This document shows, piece by piece, positions 38,201-50,812 of a stretch of 64,000 nucleotides of DNA. The stretch lies in NCBI GenBank assembly GCA_022266195.1, contig WHVY01000002.1, forward strand, positions 4,107,001 through 4,171,000, given 5' to 3'. A model generated the notes under the pieces. The model was not told the origin of the DNA. It ran no database searches and saw only the letters and a program-made list of their open reading frames with translations. Origin of the DNA: Tetranychus cinnabarinus (taxonomy: Eukaryota > Arthropoda > Arachnida > Trombidiformes > Tetranychidae). A program made the position numbers and the translations under genes. Every line of letters starts with the position of its first letter. Position 1 is the stretch's first letter.

Positions 38201-41200
38201 TCAGGTTGACCTTGAGGATAAATTGCAAGGTGAAAAATAGGTGAATCAGGAAGAGATAGAGAAAGAGAAAGAAGAGTTAGATTATCATGATAATGAAAGG
38301 AGTAAGTGAAGAAAAAGAAAAACAAATGATGTTGTGTTTTCAAAAATTGAACTGGAAAAACTCATTTGTTAACCAGCCTTTAAAAAATACAATTTTCAAA
38401 GTAAAGAAGAAAAGAAGCAAAAATGTTGTTTACAATCTTTGTAAGTTCATTGTCTGGAATGAAGATGATGATGATCAGGGAAAAATAGAGAGAGAGAGAG
38501 AGAGAGTTGAAGAAAAGGAGAAAAGAAAGACACAAAAAAGGTAGACAGACAATGTTGACTATGTTTGGGATGAAAAAAATGTGCATCATCCATTCACCCA
38601 TGAATCCAGTGAGCCATTCAAATTTTTTCTCATCTTAATGTAACAAAGAGAGAAAGGAAGATAAATGAGAGAAGGAGAGAGAAGGAGTAATGATGATAAA
38701 TGATGAGAGAGGATGAAAAATGTCGAGAGAGTCAAATATTAACTAGGAAATAATAACTAATAATAATAATAACTAGGAAAGTTTGGGTTTGGGTTGTAAA
38801 TATCTCAGCGCCATCTGACTGTAACATTTAGATCTATTTTTCTGGTGCAAACCAGATTAACCTAATTTTTGGTCTTTGGATTTTTATTTATCATTGGTTA
38901 TTTTTTTATCTGAGATTGATTTTTATCAGTGATAAGTAATCAAAATTGGTAATTTACTGATTTCGGTGAATATTTATTTAGATGAAAATATGTTTAAGAT
39001 TACAATTGTTACTCTGCCGCTAATGGAATCAATAATTTACCTTTTTCAATGATAAGATTGAGAAGATAATTATTGATGATAATTAACTAGCTATGGGTGA
39101 TTAACCTAATGCATAATTTAATAGATGATAACAAAAGGTGGGGAACAAGTTGAACATTTTCAGGCGTAAAATCATACTTTGAATCATTTAAAAGGTTAAA
39201 GATTGAATAATAATTGAGTAAACACAATGAATATTGTATAAGTATAAGGATAATCAATTGAAAGTGAAAGATTTACAATTTTTGAAAAGAAGCAGCTTTT
39301 AAAGGCTCAAAAAATAGCTGCTCAATAGATGAAGGTAACTTCATTATAATTGTCACTCTACCTGATCAACTGATTAACAAAATATTTAGAAGAAGCAAAA
39401 AAAATTGAAAAGTTGAAAAGGATCATTATGTTAATAACTGGGAAAAAATTGAACAACATTTCAACATATTTTTACCTGAAAGGGAAAATCGATTCACAGG
39501 TTCAAGGTGATGAAAAGAGAATATGATTAAAAGAAAAAGGATAAAATGTTCAAGTGTTGAGAAATGTGTTCATTTAACAATTGAACATTTTTATTGTCAT
39601 TAATGCAAAAATAAAGTGAAAATTTCAACAACAAACTCGAGTTATGATGGAAATAAAACTCTGGAGTAACACTGAATTTACCATGTAATTCAATTTTCTG
39701 GATTTAAGATTCTTCCAACTCTATTTTACCAAACAAAATCACTAATCATTTGATTCAATGCTCATTGTGATTACAATGCGATTTCAATGGTTTTTTATTT
39801 CGCCCGTAAAAACAAATCGCATTTTCAGGTTTGATAAGGATTCATTTATTATCATTATAAGAACCATTAATATTGGATAAAAATGAGCCTCAATCAGGTG
39901 AGTTGAGTTAGCAGATAAATGAAGGAAATATTGTAAATTGTCATTAGCGATTCAACAGTCTGCTCCGAATGATCAAAATTAATCTTGAATCATTCAGGGT
40001 ATTACAAGGTGAGGATAGGATTAGAGGAAAACAATTGAAAGACAATGAAAATAAAGCAAAAATATATCATTGATTTAGCGTAAATCATTGATTAATTTGA
40101 TTGCTTTAAGACTTTTAAAGCTCATTCCGTTCGCAAGGTTAAGGACATTTTATCATGTGATTGTCAACCTGAAGTTAGATGAAAATGAATGAAAAAGGTT
40201 TTCAGTTTTTAATCTAAATATATCATTATTATCCTTTGGTTGGCATTTAATGAGAAACATGAAAACCTACGCTTCATGTTTTCATATAATGATATCAGAA
40301 AAATACAGAATTGTTCTGCATTTTGTTCCATCATGATATTTGAAAATGGTTTACATGCAGATTGGGTGTAACTTGTATTGTGTTTTTGAATTTCAACCTT
40401 CCTTTTAAATAGGTTCAAGTTGAAGTTCAGTTTGTTCATCATTTACTGATATTAAATTGATGATGATTTATTGGATTTAACCAATTGTTAAGGTTTAATC
40501 GTTTAATTTGAGAATTTGTTTTTCAGATGAAAATGTTTTTATTTTCATCGATTGAATTGTTTGTTTGATTAAAAGAGATAATTGTAATTAAGTTTCAATG
40601 GTGTTTAATAATGAATGATGAATGAGAGTTTGAGTGATGAAAATTTGTCATCTATTTTCATTGATACACTTTTAGCCAGGATTCAATTGAAATTGTGATG
40701 AACATGGATATAAAGAGGAAGATGATGGTTCATGAAATGGTGAAATAAACAGGAAAATGATAAAAGCATAATGGTTCAATGGGAAGAAGAAGATGAAAGA
40801 AGATGAAAAAAGAAGAAAAACCAATATCAATGAAAATAATAATAAAAGGAAATTAGAATTTGCTGTTTATATTGAGTTCATGGCGATGAAACATTTCAAT
40901 CATCTTCTTCATCATTATTATCGTCAGTATCATCAATATTATCACTTTCATCTCAAGTTTTCTTGTTCAATATTTCAACTTGTACTGAACAATAAAAAAA
41001 GAGCTTTCACTGGTATCGACTAATTTTCAAGATGAAAATTATAACCAAAACACTGACAGAAAATTGTATTATTAATATCATGAAAATTAGATAAATTAAT
41101 GATAATTTTGCGGTTAATCAAATAGTAAGTTAATCAATGATTATTTCACTAATCAAATTGAAATGCTTAAAGATGAAAGGAATTATTAACATAAATGGTT

Positions 41201-44200
41201 TTTGCTCATTTCGTGTTGAAGTTGCACACACAAAATCAATTGCCTTTGATCAACAATCATTATTTTTCAATTGATTTTGTCTTCAAAATCAATTTTTTCA
41301 TTTTTTCGAGATCGAGTCATTAAATGACGATTTAAATGATTTAAGGCTTGAATTTCATGTAAAAATTGAGATGTTTATTCTTGGTTTTGAAGCTAAGAAA
41401 CTATGGATTTCTGGTTCTGTCAACTTTGAGTAAAAACATTGGAATCAAATCTTTTGGTTGATCCAAAAATGATTTATCCTGATATCTGCTTATAATTTAT
41501 AGCTAAAAATTTAGGAGTTGCGACTTGCATCAGGTGGACAGACTGAATGTGATTGATCTTTAATCAATATTATTTGTGAAACTGATTCTCAAAATTGTAC
41601 TTATGCTCATCGAATCATCAAACCTAAATGTTATCATTCAAACTATTCAATTATTCTGAATGAGGAATCGGAAGCTCTACAATCTTGCCAATCTGTATAA
41701 ACACAGAGTATCAATCACGTTTGATACAAATCAAATTCAGTTGCAACTTCATTTCTTATGTAGGTGGTGAATACTGACCATCTGAACAGTAAAATTTCAA
41801 TAGCTTCCCATGCATCATGCATCAACCTCACCATAACGATTGACTGGTTTGATATTTTTTTAATTAAAAATGCTGAAATATAAAGTCAAGACATCAACAC
41901 AAACATAAAAGTTGAAACTTGTGTTCAAGTAATAGATATGTTTACAGAGTTTAAATTTTGACTTCTCAATGGAAACGATAAAACAAAATCGTAAAATATT
42001 TCGTTCAAGTTTGAACATAACCACTTCGTACTGATCGGGCGAACCGAAGTTTTCATCATATTTAGCGATTAAACGTTCAATCCTTCAATTGGTGAGAACA
42101 AATAATCACTACATTAAATAATTAACCATGGAAAACATGATAAACGATTGAAATGTTTTCACTTTTAAGGTAAAAATTTGACTGATAAAGTCAAATAATA
42201 GGGTAAACATTTATTAATCACAATCAAAATGAAGCATAAAATGGCAATTGAATCGAAATAGATGTGAAATTAAGTTGATAGGTTAAATTAACTTACCTCA
42301 TATAATTTAAGTGCGTTATAATCAACAAAATCCAATTGTCTATCATCGAGGTATTCAATGGGCTTCAATTGTGAATCTCTAAGGCCAACTTTGTCAACAA
42401 GAATTTTGAAATTCTGTAATTAAGGGAAACAATTGGAAACAGGAATCAAACATGGATGAACATGAGTAAAGAGAAACAAATTAACGTTTTAAATTGCAAA
42501 TTACAATCAATAACCAGTTAGCAAGTAAAAAGTAATCATTTTGTATCTTTACAAATTTAATTTGAATATTGTCTACTAAAGATGTAAATGATGAGTGGCA
42601 AGGAAAAACAAAACAAAATCAAGTTAACTCTAATAAGCAATTTATCATAATCACTGATTGTCAGTTCGGAGAAATGTTCATTGACACACTCAACACTATA
42701 CTAATATTATGTATTCATGATAAATTATTCACTTCAGGGTCAGGGTCAATGTAAGAATGAATTAGATTGAAAAAGTTGATTAATAGAAAATCGATGAAAA
42801 CCAAACCAGATGAACAATCAATCTAACCAAGTGTTAATTGTTTCGCACAAAAGAATCGCACAATTATTCTTACTTAATCAACATTTAAAACTAGGATTGT
42901 ATAAATCATTAGGTTTGATTAGTTTAATCTCCATCGAACTAATGGATATTTTTGGTAAAGTGGACCAAATTCAACAAAATTTCCAGCTGCAATGCCTCAA
43001 GACCTAAAGATGTTGAATAGGAAATTTGGTTGAAATCGGTAAACTGGTCTTTCCTCTATCGTTGGCCATTTGTGACTTTTTTAATCTCAAGTCTCAACAA
43101 TTACGCTGAGACAACAATTGACAATTTTCAAGATTACATTAGAAATGATAGAATCCTAATTAACCAGAAATTGAATGTTGGAGTGCTGATTAACTTGTCA
43201 TTGTTGTCGTTCCTTGTAACCATCAATTTGTCACTATTTGATTGTAGATGAACTTACCAATGCAAGCCATTGCTTGTTTTTGCCTAAAACAGTGTCCGCT
43301 CTTGTTGACCAAACAATGTTGTATTCAATCAAGAAAACATGAAATTGTTGATCATAAACTTTAATCCATTCCCTTTTCCTCCAGTCAACACCATCATATT
43401 CAACTAACACCTGAAAAAAGAGAGAAAAGGATTCATTAAAATTGGGTTAAAATAATGATTCTTGAATATAAAATAATTGCATGATTATTGATTGAAACCA
43501 GAGATGATAAAGGTTACCGTAATTAACTGTAATTATAATCGATAATGGAAAATGAGAAATGCAAATATTTTAATTATCAATTCAATTTAACCAATTTACA
43601 GTTTTTCTTGTCATTCATTTTTTCAAATTATTACAAAACGCAAAAGCTATTAATAGAGTTGAATTTCAACTGAAATCAAGTTTAGTACAAATTGGTTGGC
43701 AATCAAAGTAAATATCAATTAATGATAATCAAGTCCACCAGAAATTGATAGAGAAACTGATTGACAGAGATTTAACATAATGCCAATAACCTTTGGGTAT
43801 GTAAAGCATTTGTCCTTGTTCAAGGCAACACTCAAGGTAGGGTAATGAGGGAAACATGGGAAACTTTTCAACATCAACCTGACTTGTATTGGAAAGAAGG
43901 TAATCAGAGAAGGGATAAACTGAACCGGGTTCAGTTGAACTTGAATATAATCTGATGTATTTACGGCCAACAACTTGAGCCAACAAATTATCATAAGGAT
44001 CAAAGTGTAGAGGTGAGACGGTTCCCCATGGCCCGAACCAGCCATTGATGACAATGTTACCAAGACTGTTGATCTCTTCATCAGTCTCAATGGTCCGTCC
44101 AAGTCCACAGTAGTCGGGTATGGAAAAGTCGTGAGACAGTTCGGTGCACTGTTGAAACAATTCTTGCTGTGCAATGTAACCTTTACCACTTCCATCGACC

Positions 44201-47200
44201 CAGTGTTTATCAATGAAAGAGTCGACCGTCATTAGGTTTTGACTCCATTCACTGTCGGTGTATTTTGCTCCAATTTCAACTGCAACTGTTCGAGCTCCTA
44301 TTCTGGACAAAATGTACTCTAATGACCAATGGTGATTCGATTGTGGATTGTAGGCTGGCCAATGGTCCATGGCTCCGGTAATGATGCAAGGTTTTTCCAG
44401 TTGTAACAATTGTTGAAAGGTTTCCAAAGATGGACAGTAAATGGAGTCTATCTTTTTGGCTGAATCGATTGGTTTAATCAAAACTCGTTGCCTTGATTTA
44501 ATATCATCTGACAATGTTTTCCACTTCAATGAGTAACAGGGAGCAATGAGTTGATGAAGTTTACTGGCCATTTCAGATGCAATCCCATTCATAATTTGTG
44601 GACACATTATACAAGCCAAGTCAGCCACTTTTATCAATAATTGTAAACTTTCCAAATCCATTCCTTTTGGTAATAAACTTTCATTACTCTTTATCCGAGT
44701 CTCAGTTTCAATCGCATCTTCATCGCTATCATCTGTTTCTCTTTCATTGAGACAATGTTCATTTAAAAGGTAAATTTGACGCAATTTTAAAATTATTTTA
44801 GCCACACAAATGTAACCATAAAAATATCTATAGTCGATCTTGATCGACTTCCAATGTCCAATATTTAAATATTCCCAGGCAAAATCAAGAAGAGTTTCAC
44901 ATTTCTCAAGGAAACATGATAACTGGTTGGCTGTTAGTCGTTTCATTTCACGTGGATCAATGTGTAAATTTGTTGGTAAACATGATGAGTGGAGATGAAG
45001 TTGTTCATGTTGCCCTGGCATTTGATGAGCATTTTTGGGTAAACCAATCAAACTCATGATGCATCTAAATTGTGTATAAAAATAGGTTCCAATTATTGGT
45101 TCGCGTATCAAGTTGAGTTCATCAGTGGCAGTGTTGGCTCGAGTTGATAACAAACCATTTATATTGTTCAAAACATCATCAACTGTTTCCATAGCAATTT
45201 TATTAGATTGAATGTCAAGTTATCGAGAATAATGTTCACTTTTATCAATTGTATAATAATCCTTATTTTGCGGTCTTTTGATGCACTTTTTTTATCCAAT
45301 TTTGGCTCTTTTATTACGTGCCTCTCTATTCACAAAGCTTATAACGTAGTAGGTCAACTACAATATTCACAGATAAAATATAACCTGAATAGAGAAGTAA
45401 TAACTTTATTATTAAATGCAATTAGATGTAATTAGAAGTGTGAAACAAATGTTAGTGAAACAACAAAATATCAATTCAAATAACACTCTTTTAACCTTTA
45501 CCTAAAATGATAATATTCAAATTTAATCATTTATTAATTTTCCCTTTAGTAGGAAATAAAGATTCAATTTTCAGGCCTAAAATTGATCAGATATTCAAGT
45601 AAAATGTTGTAGTTGAAGAGGTGATATTGCAATCAGTAAATCACTCGAGATGAAAGTAAAGAGGATTTTTTGATAGATTTTTATTTTCGTTTTATTGGAT
45701 AAATTAATAAAATTGAAGCTTAAAAACGTTGAAATGAGTGAAAAATAGAAACAATAAATTGTCATTGTTTCATTGAATTGGTAAATGAAGAAACAGGAAA
45801 GATGAATTGGAAAGAGAAATGAGAGTAAAAAGAAAAGTAGATTGAATGTAGAACGATGTTATTATGAAGTTCGATTGAAAGGGAAACCAGTTAAGAATTG
45901 CGATTGATGATGCATATCGAATCATTAGTGGTTGTGAACCATTCAATCGAAACAATCGATAGCGAACAAAATGATGAGAAAATTTCAAACTATATTTGAC
46001 CACGTTGAAGGTAGAAGAAAAAAAGGGAAAAGTTGTGATAAAGTTGCGTGTATTTTGTACATTATTGTTCATTTTTTTTTTGTAAGAATGTTTTTCGATT
46101 ATTTATTTTTTGCTTCAACCTGTACTGTTAGAGAGGAAAAAAAAGAGGGAGCTGATGATTAACTGAATGAGGACGAAAAGACAAGGAATACAATAATTAC
46201 TGTCATCATTTGTTGGTACATCAAGACTATTACCAGGAATAGATGGCGCACAAAATTGATGCCACTTGAGGAGATTTCAAGAGGAAGGTAAGAAGGGAAA
46301 AACAGGGATGAAAGAGGACGTGATGATGAGGATAAGATGAAGATGAGAGAGAGTTGATGTTTTTTTCTGATTGGGCTTTACAACCGGTTTATTGCGATGA
46401 GTGCGAGTGAAAGATGAGAGTTGTCCTAGATACAAAACAAGCTTTACCTGAAACCAAAAAAACTAGCTTTCCAGGGTATGAGCATAACAAGTAAAATTTG
46501 ATTCCTCTTATAGACTTTCAATCTTTCCGCCAACATCATTCCTTATTTCATCATGATCGTGATGATTATCATCATCATTTTATGCTTGTTTTGTTTCATT
46601 CACATGCATCAAAAATGAGCAAAAAACGACCAAATTAAAAGTAAGAATCAAGTTGAAAATGTTGGCCATATTTCAACAATTACATGTCTTTTTATATCAA
46701 TGAGCTTTTCATGCAACTATTTACAGTTTTTGGCCTTAATTTTGCCTCAAAAAGCGCATTATAAAGAAACAAAAAGTAACCACAATTGAAACTGTCAATC
46801 TGATTGACTGTTTAAATGAATGACAATCAAATTGAAAGACAAATTTTGCATGAAATCAAATAGCATTTGAAATGCGAGTTTGAAAAGCAATGTAAGGCAA
46901 AAGCAGTGAAAATATTACATTAGAGCAGTACGAAGTTGTTTGTCAATATTTCCAAGTTCATCAGTTTGATTGTTGGGTCAAAATTTATTGATGAATAATG
47001 GCAATTTGGTTTTCCTATTGATTAATTTATAAGGTAAATTTAAATGGGTAGATGTAATCATACGTTAAGGTTGTTTTGCTCAACAATTTAGGTTGTAAGA
47101 AGAGGAACAACTTGGATCACTCTGTATGTTTGTTTCAATATGGTTAAACCTGAATCACCATGATATTGCTTTAATTGGTTTTTCATTACAAGAATGGTAA

Positions 47201-47582
47201 AAAAACACTGATTACATATCAAGGGATACTTGAAAGGAAGGTAACCAACTAACTTGACATAAATATTTAAAACAACTTTGTCATGATTTAATTTCCATCT
47301 TTTAGAAGTTCATTTTAATTAGCTGAATTGAATATCCTAAGGTTTCAATCAATTAAGAAAAGAAGAAAAAAATATTTCTTCAAACATTATGCAAGGTTGA
47401 GTATATTTTTGGGTAATTTGGCTTACCGTTAAATCGTTGTGCTTTGTATGGGATCTATTTGAAGCTCGAATGATACCTTGACGCCAGTTCCATTCGTTTA
47501 TTTTTTTCACTTTAATTTTACTCGATGTTGTTACACATAAAAATCGTTTACCAACTATTTCATCCCTCCATTTGTAGGCCAT
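29248..47582 (-). CDS. KDM3/JMJD1C-like gene, N-terminal exons only
   Basis: Exons 47427-47582, 43258-43410, 42297-42413, 34304-34388, 32429-33788, 31728-31890 and 29248-29884 join in phase to 890 aa and end on a phase-1 donor. Exon 1 starts MAYKWRDEIVGKRFLCV with WRQGIIRAS, exon 2 has VLVEYDGVDWRKREWIKVY, exon 3 YLDDRQLDFVDYNAL, exon 4 VLEERNEDPTLVQM, exon 5 SILKGEEIGITPRRR. These are the KDM3B/JMJD1C N-terminal words, including a chromatin-reader-like fold. Exon 5 then becomes Asn/Thr/Gln-rich (~400 aa), exon 6 is a Glu/Lys/Arg coiled coil ending HFVESLRLANQK, and exon 7 is Ser/Gln/Asn-rich. About 75 residues between exons 3 and 4 are absent, so one exon is probably missed in the 7.9-kb intron. 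The zinc-finger and JmjC part that demethylates H3K9 is not in the window; the next same-strand exons are LIM exons. Confidence 0.8.
29520..29640 (-). repeat. Poly-Asn-coding trinucleotide tract
   Basis: An (AAT/AAC)n tract on the coding strand inside KDM3-like exon 7, giving a run of Asn broken by Ser. Codons alternate AAT and AAC, which argues against simple slippage alone. Confidence 0.75.
29885..31727 (-). other. Intron 6 of KDM3-like gene
   Basis: 1.8 kb with purine-rich stretches, including a GA microsatellite near 30920-30950 on the plus strand. No other gene seen. Confidence 0.5.
32740..33150 (-). repeat. Gln/His-rich low-complexity coding tracts
   Basis: Within KDM3-like exon 5, CAA/CAG/CAT-rich stretches code for HHQQHHQQQQHHLHHQQQQH (around 32755-32815) and a Gln run (around 33125-33150). 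They are in frame and typical of polyQ/H tracts in arthropod nuclear proteins. Confidence 0.75.
34389..42296 (-). other. Intron 3 of KDM3-like gene
   Basis: 7.9-kb intron with no gene I can support. Several (GA)n microsatellites occur, e.g. near 35976-35990, 37090-37106 and 38486-38510, with many GATGAT/GAAGAT runs. An exon for the ~75 KDM3 residues missing between exons 3 and 4 should be looked for here; I did not find it by eye. Confidence 0.5.
43729..45192 (-). CDS. KDM8: KDM8/JMJD5-like JmjC oxygenase, intronless, nested in KDM3-like intron 1
   Basis: Single-exon 487-aa ORF (human JMJD5 is ~416). The N-terminal ~240 residues are helical with an acidic insert (DDSDEDAIE, ~154-162). The JmjC domain spans ~245-487 with the JMJD5 words KPCIITGAMDHWPA, WSLEYI, YCGLG and the Fe(II) triad His396-x-Asp398 (SPLHFDPYDN) and His471 (GYWHYVKS); GRKYIRLY and NTSQVD follow as in JMJD5, and it ends FWWT. 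The family are 2-oxoglutarate/Fe(II) oxygenases or proteases reported to act on arginines and histone tails in the nucleus. All catalytic residues are present. It lies wholly inside intron 1 (43411-47426) of the KDM3-like gene on the same strand. The intronless state suggests a retrocopy or intron loss. Confidence 0.92.
   Translation of the reverse strand: METVDDVLNNINGLLSTRANTATDELNLIREPIIGTYFYTQFRCIMSLIGLPKNAHQMPGQHEQLHLHSSCLPTNLHIDPREMKRLTANQLSCFLEKCETLLDFAWEYLNIGHWKSIKIDYRYFYGYICVAKIILKLRQIYLLNEHCLNERETDDSDEDAIETETRIKSNESLLPKGMDLESLQLLIKVADLACIMCPQIMNGIASEMASKLHQLIAPCYSLKWKTLSDDIKSRQRVLIKPIDSAKKIDSIYCPSLETFQQLLQLEKPCIITGAMDHWPAYNPQSNHHWSLEYILSRIGARTVAVEIGAKYTDSEWSQNLMTVDSFIDKHWVDGSGKGYIAQQELFQQCTELSHDFSIPDYCGLGRTIETDEEINSLGNIVINGWFGPWGTVSPLHFDPYDNLLAQVVGRKYIRLYSSSTEPGSVYPFSDYLLSNTSQVDVEKFPMFPSLPYLECCLEQGQMLYIPKGYWHYVKSLSISFSINFWWT
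45193..47426 (-). other. Intron 1 of KDM3-like gene, part upstream of the nested KDM8 gene
   Basis: 2.2 kb with no supportable second gene. It must hold the promoter of the nested KDM8-like gene just above 45192. No recognisable core promoter element stands out. Confidence 0.45.
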
Positions 47583-50497
47583 CTCCTGCTGATCAGTGGT
47601 AAGGAAAGGATAATCTTGACTTGAGTTGTAAGCTTGTCAATAATATTGCTTTCAAATGATGGGTTTAACGGCGATTTTTTTATTCCCTTGGTGTTGACAA
47701 AATGGTTTGATTCTAGTGATAGACTGATGGCGCTTTTGCTGGTAATGTTGCAAGTGTTGCCCTGCTTTATGGTTGATGCTGGTGATTCAGTTAACAAATA
47801 CCATCTATACATTGCTCACAACATGTGGGACAAATTAGCATTGATGATGATCCTCAACTTTTTATTTTTTGCTGCAGATTCTCTCCTTTTTTTGTACACA
47901 TTAACACACATGAATAACAAAATATTATATAATGCAACATAAACTTGAAAAGGTGAGGAATGGAAACAACTTGTGATTAATTGGTATCCTGAATGATCCT
48001 TTGTTTGATTATCGATATTGATGTGGAAAGATGGGAAAAATCACAAACACTAAACACAATCATAGCCTTTTAATTGCACCCATTTTCCCGTTGAATTGAT
48101 ATCGATCGTTGAGTAATGGTTGGTGGAACATACATAAGCGCGCGCTCCAAGAATTGACGGTAAAACTTGCAATTATAGTGGAACCTAATAAACCTGGTAA
48201 CACACAATACACCAACAATTGAAACTGTTGAAAAAAAGAAAGAGAAAATGCGAAATTAGAAAATATGGAATAAATATTATCAATAGAATTGAAATGAAAA
48301 GGTTGTAAAGGTTGAAAAGGTAAAAAGGTAAGTTGAATGAAGAGCGAAAGAACGGTTACAAAATAGAAATACAATTGAAGCTGAAATTAGTGGACGGTTG
48401 CAATCAAAATTCACAGTTGAGAATAAAAAATAACAGTCATCTGTAAATTGGACCTGATTGGTGGTTAATCAATTAAAAGATGATAACAAAACAAATCACA
48501 ATCATTGTTGTAGATACACAAATAAAAATGGAAGGTGAAACAAGTCGCAATGGAAAGAAAGGAGGGAAAGAAAGTGAACCAAAATGAGCGAGAAATTAAG
48601 AGATGAAATAGATGATTTAATGTATTGGGGTAGTGATTTATGGGGGGCAGAAATAATGAGATGAAGAGAGGAAAAAGTGTCAAAGAAAAATGGAGGGATA
48701 AAAGAGATAAAAGAACGATGAAAATGAATAAAGATTACAGTTGTTTTTTTACAGCTCTAAACATGGAAGAAATGTTGAAGGAAAGCTAAAAAGAATGGGA
48801 AATCTGGAGTTGGTCATTATCGTAATGAAACATTGATATTATTTCCAAAATTAAAGGTAGGTGAGAAGGGCAAGGATTAGATTGAAGATGAATTGATTAC
48901 TTACATTTAAATGATGAACAAATCGACAACAATTGGAATGTAAAACTGAAAAATATAATGTAAAACAACGAGATGGTGATTGGTAATGAAGGTTGAGTGG
49001 TAGAAGAAGTAAGGAGAAAGAAGCAGAAAGGGAAAACTGTATAAGAAATGAAACAGAATCAAGATTGCACAATTTAATTTGTATTATAACCTTAATTTAG
49101 ATGATAATAGTAATCCTAATGGAACAAATAAAGTCACCAGTAATCAATTAATAATATAATACAATTAGATTCATAATAATAATTAATATAATAATATTAA
49201 TAAATGATGTTTTTTTCATATAATAAACAAACTCTCGACATGAAAATCCTAACTGTCATATAAAAATACCTTAGTTACCAAGTTTATGGTTGTTAAGGGG
49301 TGGCTTACTTTTACCGACCAACCTTTTTTGGGTTAATCTGGTTTTTTAGTTATTTTCTGGTTTATCAGGGTAAATGACCTTAAAGATGAAGATGGAAAGA
49401 AATGAAATGTTCATCTTCAGTATCATCTTCATGATTATTTATTTCATTTTCCTCTCATTTTTTTGCTTCTTCTCAACTTTAGAGATTAAACAATTTAAGT
49501 TTCTTTATAATTGCTTGCCCATTTGGAGAGGTTTTAAGGCAAATTGTAATTTATTAATTATCAAAAGAAATGTAAAAATCTATCAAATTGGTTTATTTTT
49601 TTTCCTCTTTACAACTTAATGTTGATTAGTATTAAAGGATCAACATCATGTTGCCCATTAAATTTTCATCTTACATGAATAAGTTCATTGGTTATGTTCA
49701 GATCTAAAGATTTGCTTGGACTGAATTATCGCCTTTTGATTTACCGTGAAAATGAAATGGTCAAAAGAAAGTGAATTGATTCTATAAATTGGGTTGATTT
49801 GATGTTTGATTGTAATCAGTTTTTATAAATATCACTTCAAGTCTTGTATTGATCGAGTACATTTATTGACGCAACATTCATTAAATAACAGTTACACTAT
49901 TAATTGTTAACGCAGTGTTTTAGGTTAACATGATTTAAACAATCTCTTTGGAAACATTAACGAAATGCAATTTTTTCATTTGAAAATGGCTAGTAAATAC
50001 AACGCATTTTTGGCACAATTGTCATGTATTGGTAGAGGATTCCTTTGGTTATTCTTGCTTTGGTTTCCTCAACGAAAAGTCTTTTTGGAGCCTTCCATTA
50101 CTTGAAGGTAATTTTGAAGAGATGTTTAGACCAGAAGTCAACTAAAATCCATTTTGATTTAGTTAAACAGTTATTCAAAACTTCTCGAGTGTGTTAAGAA
50201 GGTGAGTTATTGTAAACCAGATGCGATTCAAGGAGAGAAAAGAAAGTTATTCTGAATTGATATTTTGTTACTTGTAAAGCAAAACATTTGTTTAATATAA
50301 AAAATGAAATTTTACTTACCAAATGAGATCCAATCAAGAGTAAAAGTTGATGCAATTCATTCACTTGATACAAATGGCTTAGCTTTCATGATAATCAAAT
50401 TTCTACTCGAAAAAGACACGATAGTGGTGGGTAATAGTAAGGTTCCGTGAGTGGTGCAAGAAGTACCGCGTATCTAGTCGATAAATCTTGCACAGAA
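47583..50497. other. Upstream region of KDM3-like gene
   Basis: 2.9 kb, probably 5'UTR and promoter of the KDM3-like gene plus intergenic DNA. Frames here (e.g. 47634-47942 plus, 48060-48374 minus) lack coding character. An AT-rich tract with AATAATAATTAATA words lies near 49150-49210. Confidence 0.45.
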
Positions 50498-50812
50498 CTA
50501 TTTTTTTTTATATACTGGTTTATGCTGTGGATATTTTTTATAGTATTCTTCTAACTGAGCAAGAGCATATGGATGATTTTTATAGCTTTCTTCTATGGCA
50601 GATTGTGAAGATTGAGCAGCAATACATGCTTCATTCAATACAGAATCAGCACCAGCAGATAAAACACTAGCAGATTTTGCATGTTTTACAGAACTTTCAG
50701 CAGCAGCACGAGCAGCAGCTAAATTTTGTTCAACAGTAGAACGATCAATTTTATTTTTATTAGTATTGGAACTGGTTTTATGCTCTTTCTTAGGACCCAT
50801 ATTCATATTCAT
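50498..50812 (-). CDS. Small Ala/Ser/Lys-rich protein, 104 aa (unknown)
   Basis: Complete intronless ORF starting MNMNMGPKKEHKTSSNTNKN and ending HKPVYKKK. A basic N-terminus is followed by an Ala-rich stretch likely to be helical (VEQNLAAARAAAESSVKHAK, then ACIAAQSSQSAIEESY) and a Tyr/Pro/Lys tail (LEEYYKKYPQHKP). Regular GCA/GCT codons and balanced composition look coding rather than random. No signal peptide or membrane segment. I do not recognise the family; it could be a small chaperone-like or nucleic-acid-binding helix protein, or a retrocopy. Confidence 0.5.
   Translation of the reverse strand: MNMNMGPKKEHKTSSNTNKNKIDRSTVEQNLAAARAAAESSVKHAKSASVLSAGADSVLNEACIAAQSSQSAIEESYKNHPYALAQLEEYYKKYPQHKPVYKKK

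Noticed and set aside
47634..48374. Two ~100-aa frames on opposite strands upstream of the KDM3-like gene
   Set aside because: Hydrophobic, low-complexity, no family wording, and no start or splice support.
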